Virus record (IMG/VR): IMGVR_UViG_3300046804_004994
Span: 1-64,000 of that record
Strand: one strand, 5' to 3'
DNA length: 64,000 bases
DNA from: a virus
Made by a program: the position numbers and the translations under genes
Shown: in pieces, positions 30,878 through 39,137 of the stretch
Position numbering within the stretch: position 1 is the first letter of the stretch
How the letters are laid out: the number at the start of each line of letters is the position of its first letter
Notes under the pieces: generated by a model
The model's database searches: none
What the model saw: the letters and a program-made list of their open reading frames with translations, nothing else
Told to the model about the DNA's origin: nothing

Positions 30878-31718
30878 TATGTGGTTGTGAGTTTTCAATC
30901 ATTTTGTTTTCTTCTTTTTTATCTTCAATATACATATCAATAAACAATTGAGTTTCTGCAGGGGTGTGCATATAAAAACCATCAGAAGTTATGCCAATTT
31001 TTGACATGCACCAAAAATATATCTTGTAAAAATTAAATAAATCTTCAGAAAATATAGTCTTTATAAAATAAAATAGTTTGTTACCAAATGGTGTTAGTAT
31101 TACCTGTTTTATTCCAGCATTACTATTAGCTGCAATAATTATTTTGTCTTCACACGTTAATGACACTTCATCAATAAACGATAAAATATCATTTATTACA
31201 TGAGCTGGTAGATTATCCACTATTTCAATCTCATCTGTAACTGAAATATCGTTATCAAATAATGTACAACTTATAATTGTATTCATAGATATGTGGTCTA
31301 TATCTTTTGAATACATTTTTCTTGGAATGCCTACTGTTATATTACCTAAGCCACCTAAATCTATATTTTTTTTAATATTAAATTCTTGCAACGGTTGTGC
31401 AAACCTATCCAAAATTGAATGTAATAATATACTCACTGATACCTGTGTGTCTATACTATTAAATTTGATTGTGTTTCCTACACAAATAGACCGCAGATTT
31501 AATAAAATGAAAAATTTATCAATATTTGTTAATAAACTAAATATAGTTTTATCAATTAAAAGTTCATATATTAAAGAATCAAAGTATTCAGCTAACCCTT
31601 CATCGTCAGAATTAGCAATATACTTACAAATGATTTCCATTTGTTTGTTAACTAACTCATTATACTTTATATTTTTATTTAAAACTGGAAGATATTGAAC
31701 AATTTCAAATGTTCTCAT
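30873..31718 (-). CDS. Baseplate hub assembly protein, gp26-like paralogue
   Basis: The 281-residue protein begins with YLPVLNKNIKYNEL and has a helical first third (FFILLNLRSICVGNTIKF) reminiscent of the gp26-type family, with a helical C-terminus ending in a charged tail. An AAGGA sits just before the ATG, one of the few Shine-Dalgarno-like sequences here, and the start overlaps the stop of the upstream tube-like gene by 4 bases. It may act with the next gene product in hub assembly. Confidence 0.4.
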   Translation of the reverse strand: MRTFEIVQYLPVLNKNIKYNELVNKQMEIICKYIANSDDEGLAEYFDSLIYELLIDKTIFSLLTNIDKFFILLNLRSICVGNTIKFNSIDTQVSVSILLHSILDRFAQPLQEFNIKKNIDLGGLGNITVGIPRKMYSKDIDHISMNTIISCTLFDNDISVTDEIEIVDNLPAHVINDILSFIDEVSLTCEDKIIIAANSNAGIKQVILTPFGNKLFYFIKTIFSEDLFNFYKIYFWCMSKIGITSDGFYMHTPAETQLFIDMYIEDKKEENKMIENSQPHS

Positions 31719-32389
31719 TCCTTTATTTTATATGTGTAAGACGTAAATGTCCAATTAACTGTTCGGATATTTACATCTTCAGCAATATAACTAAGTCCAA
31801 GTTGTTCTATTCCTGTTGGTACACAATTAAAAAAATTATGAACTTTTCTCACTGGTCTCGCTTTAATTCCATCTGTTCGAGTAAATTGAACAATTTGAAT
31901 ATTACATTTAATCGATTCACTAGCAGTGCGGGCCAGCAATCCGCGATATCCCGCAGTGATTATCCAAGGTCTAATAATTCCGTCGATAAAGTCTAAGTTA
32001 GTTTCTAATACTTCTGTACTAAGCTGGCGATTGTTTATACCTTGTCTATCTCCACCTGCAGTACCTTTTAAAAATCCTGCTTGATTTTCTACACCTGCTT
32101 CGACTGGAGATATGGACTCCCCAGGAATGTTAATTTTTTGAATGTATATTAGACCTATACCATCCGCATTTGGTTGGACACGCTCAGAAAAGATGGTTTG
32201 CTGAACAATGGGTGGAACTGCAAATCCATTCTTATCTAAAGTTGTATCCGCTCCAATATTTTTAAGTAGCCCGGGGATGGATCCGCCACCAATTGGACTA
32301 ATTGTCATAATCCACTGGGTTTGCAATGGGACGCTATATTCCCATTGACCAATTGTAAGTAAAAAGTGTTCGCGTGGTGACGAAGGCAT
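31715..32389 (-). CDS. Tail-tube-fold protein
   Basis: The 224-residue protein has the strand order of the contractile-tail tube fold: LTIGQWEYSVPLQTQWIMTI at the N-terminus and, near the C-terminus, PVRKVHNFFNCVPTGIEQLG followed by a long final strand VNWTFTSYTYKIKE. It probably belongs to the baseplate-proximal tube. It follows the gp19-like gene after a 272-base gap that holds the frameshifted small gene. A CATAAATA element lies 5 bases before the ATG. Confidence 0.6.
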   Translation of the reverse strand: MPSSPREHFLLTIGQWEYSVPLQTQWIMTISPIGGGSIPGLLKNIGADTTLDKNGFAVPPIVQQTIFSERVQPNADGIGLIYIQKINIPGESISPVEAGVENQAGFLKGTAGGDRQGINNRQLSTEVLETNLDFIDGIIRPWIITAGYRGLLARTASESIKCNIQIVQFTRTDGIKARPVRKVHNFFNCVPTGIEQLGLSYIAEDVNIRTVNWTFTSYTYKIKE

Positions 32390-32394
32390 GTAAT

Positions 32395-32402
32395 TATTTA
32401 TG
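32395..32402 (-). promoter_or_regulatory. Late promoter-like CATAAATA
   Basis: Five bases before the ATG of the 224-residue tube-fold gene, inside the 272-base gap. Confidence 0.7.
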
Positions 32403-32470
32403 TTTAAGAAATGAGTACACGTAATGTGATCTTTAGTCGTAAGGATACACTTTAGCTTTTAAATATTTTT

Positions 32471-32648
32471 TCAAATTTTAATTAAAATTCCAATCATCTG
32501 ATAACTACCGATAACAGGAATGGAGCTAAGGTAAGACCAGAAGAGACCTCCAAGGTTTCTGAAGGCGTTGGCGATGAAGTTCTTAAAAAGACGAATGTGC
32601 GAAAGTATATTCTGAATCCAGCGGGTTAAAGACCTGTTGGTAGTTCAT
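32471..32648 (-). CDS. Small frameshifted gene, 58 residues after a +1 shift
   Basis: A 21-codon frame starts at the ATG at 32648 (MNYQQVFNPLDSEYTFAHSS plus F) and stops at TAA (32585-32583). Skipping one T at that stop (TCT TTT T AAG) joins it to an open frame of 37 residues (KNFIANAFRNLGGLFWSYLS, then SIPVIGSYQMIG and ILIKI) ending at TGA 32473-32471. The second frame has no start of its own. The phenylalanine codon at the site can re-pair perfectly after a +1 slip. The product would be a small amphipathic or membrane-seeking protein. It could be a programmed frameshift, a decayed gene or a sequencing error. Confidence 0.5.
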
Positions 32649-32661
32649 TACATGCCATGTA

Positions 32662-33237
32662 TTAAGCTATTGCTGCCGGTGGTGAAAGCGGTGGATTAGT
32701 TACGCGCTCGTAAAAATGATAAGCTATTGTTGTTGTAAACGTTTTAAGTGCACCTGTACCATCAGCCATTTGATATTCAATTGGACTTACCGTGCGAATT
32801 GAACATCCAATTAATTTGTATTGAGCTACTTGCTTAAGTCTTGGATCTAATTGCGCAAGGGTGATTACAGATGAGCGTGTAGGCGTGTCATAAAATCCTG
32901 TACTCGTACGATCATCAAATGTTAAATATGATAAGTTTTCAAATTTTTGTCTAATATCTGAAGCTTCGTCACAATACCATTCAATACTATACCCGTTACT
33001 ACCAGTATAAGTTACTGCACCTGGCAAGTTAAACGTCATTCCCATGTATTTTGCTTCTACATTAGTGATATCTCTACCAGGTAGTGAAGCAGTTCTTGCA
33101 TAAATCAATTCAGATTCATTAAAATTTATAGGTGGCTGTACATCACCAAAATCCATACCAATTAATCTAAAAAGAAAATCTCTAGAAAATTGACGGGTTT
33201 GTATCTGTTGGAAGAAATCTCTAATAGTCTGTGCCAT
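32662..33237 (-). CDS. 19: Tail tube protein, gp19-like
   Basis: The 191-residue protein matches the gp19 tail-tube pattern: an N-terminal Phe-Leu-Phe-Arg strand, ASLPGRDITNVEAKYMGM, then NLPGAVTYTG, and the helix WYCDEASDIRQKFENLS, which aligns with the DEAHDARQKF helix of T4 gp19. The C-terminal strand (LKTFTTTIAYHFYERV) closes the hexamer ring. Tube hexamers stack inside the sheath. A similar protein lies next to the sheath gene (38553-39137). An AATAAATA element is 8 bases upstream of the ATG. Confidence 0.8.
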   Translation of the reverse strand: MAQTIRDFFQQIQTRQFSRDFLFRLIGMDFGDVQPPINFNESELIYARTASLPGRDITNVEAKYMGMTFNLPGAVTYTGSNGYSIEWYCDEASDIRQKFENLSYLTFDDRTSTGFYDTPTRSSVITLAQLDPRLKQVAQYKLIGCSIRTVSPIEYQMADGTGALKTFTTTIAYHFYERVTNPPLSPPAAIA

Positions 33238-33245
33238 AATGAAAT

Positions 33246-33253
33246 TATTTATT
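33246..33253 (-). promoter_or_regulatory. Late promoter-like AATAAATA (gp19)
   Basis: Eight bases before the ATG of the tail tube gene, in the 42-base gap after nrdJ. Confidence 0.7.
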
Positions 33254-33279
33254 CATCTAACATAATTTATTTTATATTT

Positions 33280-35568
33280 TTATACAACATTTAGTGTTAA
33301 CGTGCAGGCTCCACCAGCGCATGCAGTAGCACCCGTTTGGTCAATATCTTGAGTATATTCATTTTCTTCCACTACATCAGACCAATCAATCTCTTTATAT
33401 TCACGATGTAAATCGCACCATGTTTTCCATAGATATACATGTTTCAAACAATATGACATTCGTGTAATATCATCTGCAAAATACTTATTAGCAAATTTTA
33501 TAGCCTGTTCTAGCCAGTTTTTACGAATTTTAAATATCTTATGTGTAATATTCGTACTAGCATCCCACGGTTTGCTTAAATATCCTTCAAGAGATATAAC
33601 ATCTCTGTTTAATAATACATTACAAGCTTTCCATAAGTTGTTTTCAAATGCTTGCAACCCTTCTACAACCACCCCGCTTGCAAAGATACTTGCATCACCA
33701 TATTCTTTAACAATTTCTTTCGGCGTCAAGATTGTAGAAAACGGTGCTTGAGCATAATCTAAATCACCTGAATACGGTAGTAAAGATATGCCTGCGAACC
33801 ATTCCCTGTTTTTATAAATATATTTTTCTACTTCATCCCATTCTTCAGGTTTGACTGTAATAGTATTAGAAACATTGTGACGAGAACGTTTATTTATACA
33901 TAAATCAATATTTGTACCATGTTCAACCCAATTTTGTTGCGTGAGTTTTACTTTTTCTAAGAATTCTATAGCGCTAATTTGATTTTTAGTTATAGAACCT
34001 TCAGGAACTTCACACAAAAAGCTAATAACAACATCAGTGTTATTGCTAGACCATACACTTTCTTCAACCGCCAATGGGTTAATTTTTTGAAATAGTTGTG
34101 CAGGAAATTCTAACTTATTTGCTTGTACTCGCCGGATATACCTTCTTGCATGATGAACATGAATACCTGAACTTGTTCCAAGAATACAACTTACAGAGCC
34201 TTCCGGTTTTAAACAACATGTACGTGCTGCAGGATTTATACCCAATAATTTAGCAATATTTTGATTAACTTGCTTGATAAGTTTAGCACCTTTACGTTGT
34301 ATTGCAGCGTCTAATAAGATTTCTGGTGAATCCATTACGCCAGTCATAGAACATCCTAATAAAGCTTCTCTTTCAGTGATTTCTTTTGTCTCTGGTGACA
34401 AATAACTGAAATTTGTGTATCCTGCTTGAATTGTGCCTAAAATAGCAGATGCTTTACATGCATCTAAGAAATCTTGTTCAGTTTTGATTTTTTTGCCATT
34501 CATTGAACATAAATTACAAAATTGTACACCCTGTCTACCATCTAAAGTGAGTGGATACAGTGCAATTTCTACACAAGGATTGTAACCGATATCTTCATCA
34601 TCTACCCAAATAAATCCAGGTTCGCCAAAATGACGCGTGCATTCCATTAATTTATGAAATTGTTCTTTTGTAACACTACCTCTTAGTAAGGCAGCTGAAT
34701 TGTTGCTACGAGCACGTTGAGGGTTTGTTCCAAACCAGTCTCCTGTCTTTGCATTTGCCATTTCATCATCATCTAATGAAAAGATAGAAATGGTTGCAGA
34801 TCTTCGTACACCACCTGAAAGAACCGCATCACTACTATGCATAATAATATCATAAGCATCAATTGGACGAAGTTTTCCTGCGAATTTATCTGTTAAATAT
34901 CCATCACTGTTAAGCCGTGTTTCAATTACTTTCTTAATTTTTTCTAATGCTCGTAATAATCCTTTCGGACCCGGAGCTTTAAAACCTCCAGTGATTAATG
35001 CACCTTCAGGTCGAATTAAACTACCGTCAAATGTAATGTCGTATCTATTATATTCTTTAAATTCATTCAATGGTTCAGCAAAATATGAATTTAATAATGC
35101 GCCAACTGCATTGGCCCACCCTTCAATACTATCTTCAATAACAAATGTTTTAGGTGTATTATTATGTGCAATAATTTGCGGAAGTTGGGTGACGTGCTTT
35201 TTTTGTACCGAGAATCCTACACCACAACCGCATAGTAATAAAAACATTACTTCTTGAAAGACTCGAGGACGTGCAATGTGTGTAAATGCGCAATTGTAAA
35301 TTTTAGATTCATGCTTTAAAATTGATTTTCCGCCAAATTGTAAAGCTCTTTGAGAGCCTAGCACTTTCTTTTCACGCACCATTTTCTTTGCAAATTCAAA
35401 TGCTTCCATCATCTCTGGTGATTCTGTTATTTTATCACCGTACTTTGTAATGTGCATGTTAAATACTCTGTCTACTGTTTCATTCCATGTTTCTCTACGC
35501 TTCTTTTCTGGTATATATTTTGCATAACGAGCGTATGCAGTGTAATCTTGTAAAGCTTTTAATGACAT
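33280..35568 (-). CDS. nrdJ: Adenosylcobalamin-dependent ribonucleotide reductase, class II
   Basis: The 762-residue protein is of the size of monomeric class II ribonucleoside-triphosphate reductases. Visible features are Cys93 in YNCAFTH, CGCGVGFSVQ (113-121), SGGVRRSATISIFSLDD, the thiyl/acid motif NPCVEIAL with Cys332 and Glu334, FCNLC (350-354), SSGIHVHHARRYIRR, and a C-terminal redox pair CAGGAC (Cys750 and Cys755). It reduces ribonucleotides to deoxyribonucleotides using coenzyme B12 and needs no oxygen or partner subunit. It lies between sheath and tube genes and has a TATAAATA 10 bases upstream of its ATG, so it may be made late. Confidence 0.92.
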   Translation of the reverse strand: MSLKALQDYTAYARYAKYIPEKKRRETWNETVDRVFNMHITKYGDKITESPEMMEAFEFAKKMVREKKVLGSQRALQFGGKSILKHESKIYNCAFTHIARPRVFQEVMFLLLCGCGVGFSVQKKHVTQLPQIIAHNNTPKTFVIEDSIEGWANAVGALLNSYFAEPLNEFKEYNRYDITFDGSLIRPEGALITGGFKAPGPKGLLRALEKIKKVIETRLNSDGYLTDKFAGKLRPIDAYDIIMHSSDAVLSGGVRRSATISIFSLDDDEMANAKTGDWFGTNPQRARSNNSAALLRGSVTKEQFHKLMECTRHFGEPGFIWVDDEDIGYNPCVEIALYPLTLDGRQGVQFCNLCSMNGKKIKTEQDFLDACKASAILGTIQAGYTNFSYLSPETKEITEREALLGCSMTGVMDSPEILLDAAIQRKGAKLIKQVNQNIAKLLGINPAARTCCLKPEGSVSCILGTSSGIHVHHARRYIRRVQANKLEFPAQLFQKINPLAVEESVWSSNNTDVVISFLCEVPEGSITKNQISAIEFLEKVKLTQQNWVEHGTNIDLCINKRSRHNVSNTITVKPEEWDEVEKYIYKNREWFAGISLLPYSGDLDYAQAPFSTILTPKEIVKEYGDASIFASGVVVEGLQAFENNLWKACNVLLNRDVISLEGYLSKPWDASTNITHKIFKIRKNWLEQAIKFANKYFADDITRMSYCLKHVYLWKTWCDLHREYKEIDWSDVVEENEYTQDIDQTGATACAGGACTLTLNVV

Positions 35569-35578
35569 ATTGTGTTCT

Positions 35579-35586
35579 TATTTATA
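35579..35586 (-). promoter_or_regulatory. Late promoter-like TATAAATA (nrdJ)
   Basis: Ten bases before the nrdJ ATG. The remaining 90-base gap up to the phosphoribosyltransferase gene shows nothing else. Confidence 0.75.
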
Positions 35587-35658
35587 GATTATATTTCAAG
35601 ACGTTCAACTCTATATTTAAATTATTTTCAGTGTTAACTATTGTGTATCAACCACTTA

Positions 35659-36123
35659 TCACTCCCATGGAAATGTTATCCAAGTATCTTTAGAAATTTC
35701 ATCAATATAAAAATCTGGCACGTGTTTGGTACCCTCTTTAGTATACAAGGCAGCTGTTCTAAATTGCAATGTCGGATTTTGAGAATAAATATACTTACTA
35801 AATTTAATTGTTGATAACACTTCTTGAAAAGTTCTACCAGTGTCAGATAAATCATCAACAATTAATATGCTTGTATGATGAAAAGATGCGAGTTCTCTAA
35901 CACCGTCTTGATATACATGTGGATATTCTCTTTTATTTTCATCTGTATATGTTCGTATACCATGTGAAATAACCGAGCATTTGAATAATTTTCCTAAAAT
36001 AATTGCTGGTACCAATCCACCTGTTGCTATTCCTAGTATAGCAGTAGGAGCAAATCCAGAATCTTTTATTTTATTAAAGAGTTGAACAGTATTGGCGTGT
36101 ACGTCATACCATGATAATTTCAT
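35659..36123 (-). CDS. Phosphoribosyltransferase
   Basis: The 154-residue protein has the type I PRTase fold: ILGIATGGLVPAIILGKLF (29-47) and the PRPP-binding loop ILIVDDLSDTGRTF (86-99), with the two adjacent Asp residues and the Thr-Gly-Arg-Thr that hold the phosphate. The size and the GIATGG segment suggest a hypoxanthine/xanthine-guanine type enzyme salvaging purine bases to nucleotides. It precedes nrdJ on the same strand, forming a small nucleotide-supply pair inside the tail genes. The base preference cannot be read from the sequence. Confidence 0.88.
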   Translation of the reverse strand: MKLSWYDVHANTVQLFNKIKDSGFAPTAILGIATGGLVPAIILGKLFKCSVISHGIRTYTDENKREYPHVYQDGVRELASFHHTSILIVDDLSDTGRTFQEVLSTIKFSKYIYSQNPTLQFRTAALYTKEGTKHVPDFYIDEISKDTWITFPWE

Positions 36124-36171
36124 AATGATATTTTATCATGGTTCCATTAAAAAGCCATCTAATATTATGAC

Positions 36172-38487
36172 TTACGCGCCTACTAATTCATTAAAATTTG
36201 TACTGGTGCGAGTGCTGTAAAAGTTAACCAAAATGAATTCACCTGCACGAACCGGTTTCAAATATACATCAACTACTAATTCGTTCTGGTCAATAACATT
36301 TGGTGTGTTATTTCTTTCATCGCATACAAGCAAGAAGTCATATACACCGTCTGTCTGTTTGACTGTTTCAAATATTGGTGATAGTGTATTAACAACTTGT
36401 GTTCTAGTAAACAATGTATTTGGTTCAAATACGAAATATTTAACTGTCTTCTTTGTAGCTTTTTCTACATATAAGAACATTCTACGAACATTGATTCTAT
36501 CAAATGCGCTTGGTTTCTTCAATAAGGTCTTTTGACCAAATATTACAAACCCTTCGCTTGGGAATAATGTGACTGGGTTAATACCAATCTTATATAACTG
36601 GTCACGCTCTTTTTGTTTTGGATATACTGCAAGATCAATTGCACCAATTACTCGACCACGAGTATAACCTGCTGGAGCATACCATGGATAGAAGTTTTCA
36701 TCAGTATTAGCCATGTCTGCAGCTGCAAACCCGGAGAATGGTACCCAAATATCTGTTCCGGTGTAAACATCATTAACTTTTGCCCAGTTAGCATATGTAG
36801 TTGCATAGCTTGTATTGCAAAGCTCAAAGTTTCTACGAATTGGAGCCCAAATATGAGTCGAAAACGCTTTGTTCGCATCAACAATAGTCTTATTATTTGC
36901 ACCTGTTACAAAAATGTGACGAAGTGGATCTGCAATAAACAAGCAATCTTTTCGTGTCACTTCTGCAAAATTATTGAAACGACTGAATACTGTTGTGTAA
37001 AGTGAGCGCAAATCAATTGCAGGATTATATGCAAATGTTGATGTTAACGCATTCAAAGCTGTCGAAAATGCAGAAGATATTGCAATATCATCATAATATG
37101 AAGTGCTATTTGCACAAGCAGCAGTGTAAATTGTGCCTAATCCAGCTTCGCAAATCAAATCAATGTTGAAAATTTCATCATCATCAATCTTTGATAAGAT
37201 TCGATCTAACTTGCCTGGAATATTTCCAAGATCTTTATCTGTAACTTTTGTATCTGTATATGCACCTAGTGCAAATAATGAATCAGCATATCCAATATTG
37301 GCTGCAGCAGCAACATAATTTGCATTATTAATACCAACATATGTATTGGTTGATAATGATGTGTTAGTTGTTAACTGGTCTTTAACAGATTGATTCAAGA
37401 AACGCACTTTCTTGCTCGGTGTTACATTATCCCCACCATCTAACCATGTAGTTGTTAAACGATTTGAAATATTATCATTAACCAACACTGTAATATTGCG
37501 AGCATTGCTAGTTTTTTGACCAATATAATAAGAAACCGGTTGACCAAAATTTGGATTATTGATTTGTCGATGATAATCCAACGAACCGTTGTATGATTCA
37601 TCAACTAAATAGTCGAGAATTATAGAATCTGGCGCATATGGTGATTTGAATAATTTAAATACACCCAATGTTACTGTATCTGAATATGCAGATACTGAAG
37701 TATCAAATGAAGATCCATTTTCTAATACCTGTGATACGCTACCGACACTGTAAATGTATTGTGAAGTTAATGTAAAATTAAGCAATGAACTTGGAACAGT
37801 GGTGTAATTTGTTACGCCTGTGCCACCATCAGTCACCTGCACGCTCTTAATATTTTGAATACTATTATAATCTGTAGTTGGTAGCACATTGCTGTTATCT
37901 ACAACGCCTACATAATATCCTTCAAATCTATTATTAGTATTAACAAGCGCTTTATTCAAAACAATCATACCAGCGCTGGCAAAATCTGTGGTTGAGTTAA
38001 TATTACCCACAATATTTGACTTAGAACTCCACTGGATTGAACCATTAATCAAGCTATAATATTCATCTGATGTGAGTTCAAATAATTTTGGTGTTCCAAA
38101 ACAATAAATTGAATCAGAAGGTGTTAAGCTTGAAGTAAATCCATTTGCTCCTGCACTATATGTGGTGACAGGATACACCAAAGCGCTATAAACGCTACCA
38201 AAGCCGTCACCCAATCCAGCGCCGTATGGTAAACGATTCACTAACAAACGTCCATTACTACCGTCTAATATTTGTTTAGCAGTGTAATACAAATAACGTT
38301 CAGAAGCGTTAGTAGGAATACCATATACTTGTTCAAATTCTTGAACACCTGTTATCTCAATTACTGCATCAGTAGGACCTTTTTGTGTAAAACCGGTAAT
38401 AAAAATATCTGTTCCGCGTGGAATACTTGGAGACAAACTAAGATCAATTTCTGTAATCTGTACCCCAGGGCTTTGAATAATTCTCAT
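36172..38487 (-). CDS. 18: Contractile tail sheath protein, gp18-like
   Basis: I start at the ATG at 38487 (MRIIQSPGVQITEIDLS, 771 residues); a TTG two codons upstream is less likely. The opening SPGVQITEID, followed by GFTQKGPTDAVIEITGVQEF, is the sheath signature. The C-terminal part has the conserved sheath core, with APAGYTRGRVIGAIDLAV, an IGINPVTLFP strand and RINVRRMFLYVEKA. T4 gp18 is 659 residues; the extra length is in variable outer domains (about 100-380). An AATAAATA element is 7 bases before the ATG. Confidence 0.95.
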   Translation of the reverse strand: MRIIQSPGVQITEIDLSLSPSIPRGTDIFITGFTQKGPTDAVIEITGVQEFEQVYGIPTNASERYLYYTAKQILDGSNGRLLVNRLPYGAGLGDGFGSVYSALVYPVTTYSAGANGFTSSLTPSDSIYCFGTPKLFELTSDEYYSLINGSIQWSSKSNIVGNINSTTDFASAGMIVLNKALVNTNNRFEGYYVGVVDNSNVLPTTDYNSIQNIKSVQVTDGGTGVTNYTTVPSSLLNFTLTSQYIYSVGSVSQVLENGSSFDTSVSAYSDTVTLGVFKLFKSPYAPDSIILDYLVDESYNGSLDYHRQINNPNFGQPVSYYIGQKTSNARNITVLVNDNISNRLTTTWLDGGDNVTPSKKVRFLNQSVKDQLTTNTSLSTNTYVGINNANYVAAAANIGYADSLFALGAYTDTKVTDKDLGNIPGKLDRILSKIDDDEIFNIDLICEAGLGTIYTAACANSTSYYDDIAISSAFSTALNALTSTFAYNPAIDLRSLYTTVFSRFNNFAEVTRKDCLFIADPLRHIFVTGANNKTIVDANKAFSTHIWAPIRRNFELCNTSYATTYANWAKVNDVYTGTDIWVPFSGFAAADMANTDENFYPWYAPAGYTRGRVIGAIDLAVYPKQKERDQLYKIGINPVTLFPSEGFVIFGQKTLLKKPSAFDRINVRRMFLYVEKATKKTVKYFVFEPNTLFTRTQVVNTLSPIFETVKQTDGVYDFLLVCDERNNTPNVIDQNELVVDVYLKPVRAGEFILVNFYSTRTSTNFNELVGA

Positions 38488-38494
38488 ATGCAAT

Positions 38495-38502
38495 TATTTA
38501 TT
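38495..38502 (-). promoter_or_regulatory. Late promoter-like AATAAATA (gp18)
   Basis: Seven bases before the sheath ATG at 38487; supports that ATG over the TTG start. Confidence 0.7.
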
Positions 38503-38552
38503 GTTTTCAACTCACATTTTTTCAATTAATGCAAATTTAGTGCTTTTTGCAG

Positions 38553-39137
38553 TTATATTAACAATAAATTGACCTCATGAAATGCAAATTCAAATGAAGT
38601 TTCTATTTCCTTACCATTTCTATAATTATAATTGATTTCACCCAACGTTACTGGAAACGCTTTTATGTAATTCCATTGAATTACATTTTTATTGAATTCA
38701 TCTTTACCATATACAGTAAAGGTTGTGGAATAGTCATCAATATTAAATGTTTTATCAAGTAAATTCTTACTATCTACTATTCCATATGTACCTTCTTTTT
38801 GATCTCTTAACAAATTCAACCATGAAAATATGACCCAATAATTATTGAACATATTATCAATTGTAAAATTCACAGATATTGGAGCGTATGCAGGTCGAGA
38901 ATGTGAAGTTAAATGAACTGTTGATCCCATATACCTTGCTTCAACTGGAGGCACTTGTATTCTTGGCACAACGGTACCGTAAATAGAAAATTGCAAAGTA
39001 TCTACATTAATATTGATATTATTACGCTGGTTTCGTTTATTAATTTCTCGTAATGCTTGCGGGAGATTGATGACAAGTAAAAACTTATCTTCCCTACTCT
39101 TGTTTAGCATTGATTGTTCGTATACTGTATCAGCCAT
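38553..39137 (-). CDS. Tail-tube-fold protein, gp19-like paralogue
   Basis: The 194-residue protein shares with the gene at 32662 the strand VPPVEARYMGST (there TNVEAKYMGMT), and its C-terminal part AFPVTLGEINYNY, then ETSFEFAFHEV, is close in pattern to the end of T4 gp19 (NVGELQLDW, then TFEVTLAL). It lies directly upstream of the sheath gene. It could be the main tube protein, with the other copies forming the baseplate-proximal tube, or the reverse. The stop of this gene is 65 bases before the sheath ATG. Confidence 0.65.
   Translation of the reverse strand: MADTVYEQSMLNKSREDKFLLVINLPQALREINKRNQRNNININVDTLQFSIYGTVVPRIQVPPVEARYMGSTVHLTSHSRPAYAPISVNFTIDNMFNNYWVIFSWLNLLRDQKEGTYGIVDSKNLLDKTFNIDDYSTTFTVYGKDEFNKNVIQWNYIKAFPVTLGEINYNYRNGKEIETSFEFAFHEVNLLLI

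Noticed and set aside
32484-32630. Plus-strand open stretch of about 47 codons ending in Asn-Pro-Ala-Gly
   Set aside because: It has no start codon and opposes both flanking genes; the minus-strand frameshifted reading gives a more protein-like product with an ATG.
36125-36139. Inverted repeat atgata/tatcat near the phosphoribosyltransferase start
   Set aside because: Only 6 bp, all but two A/T pairs; expected by chance in this composition.
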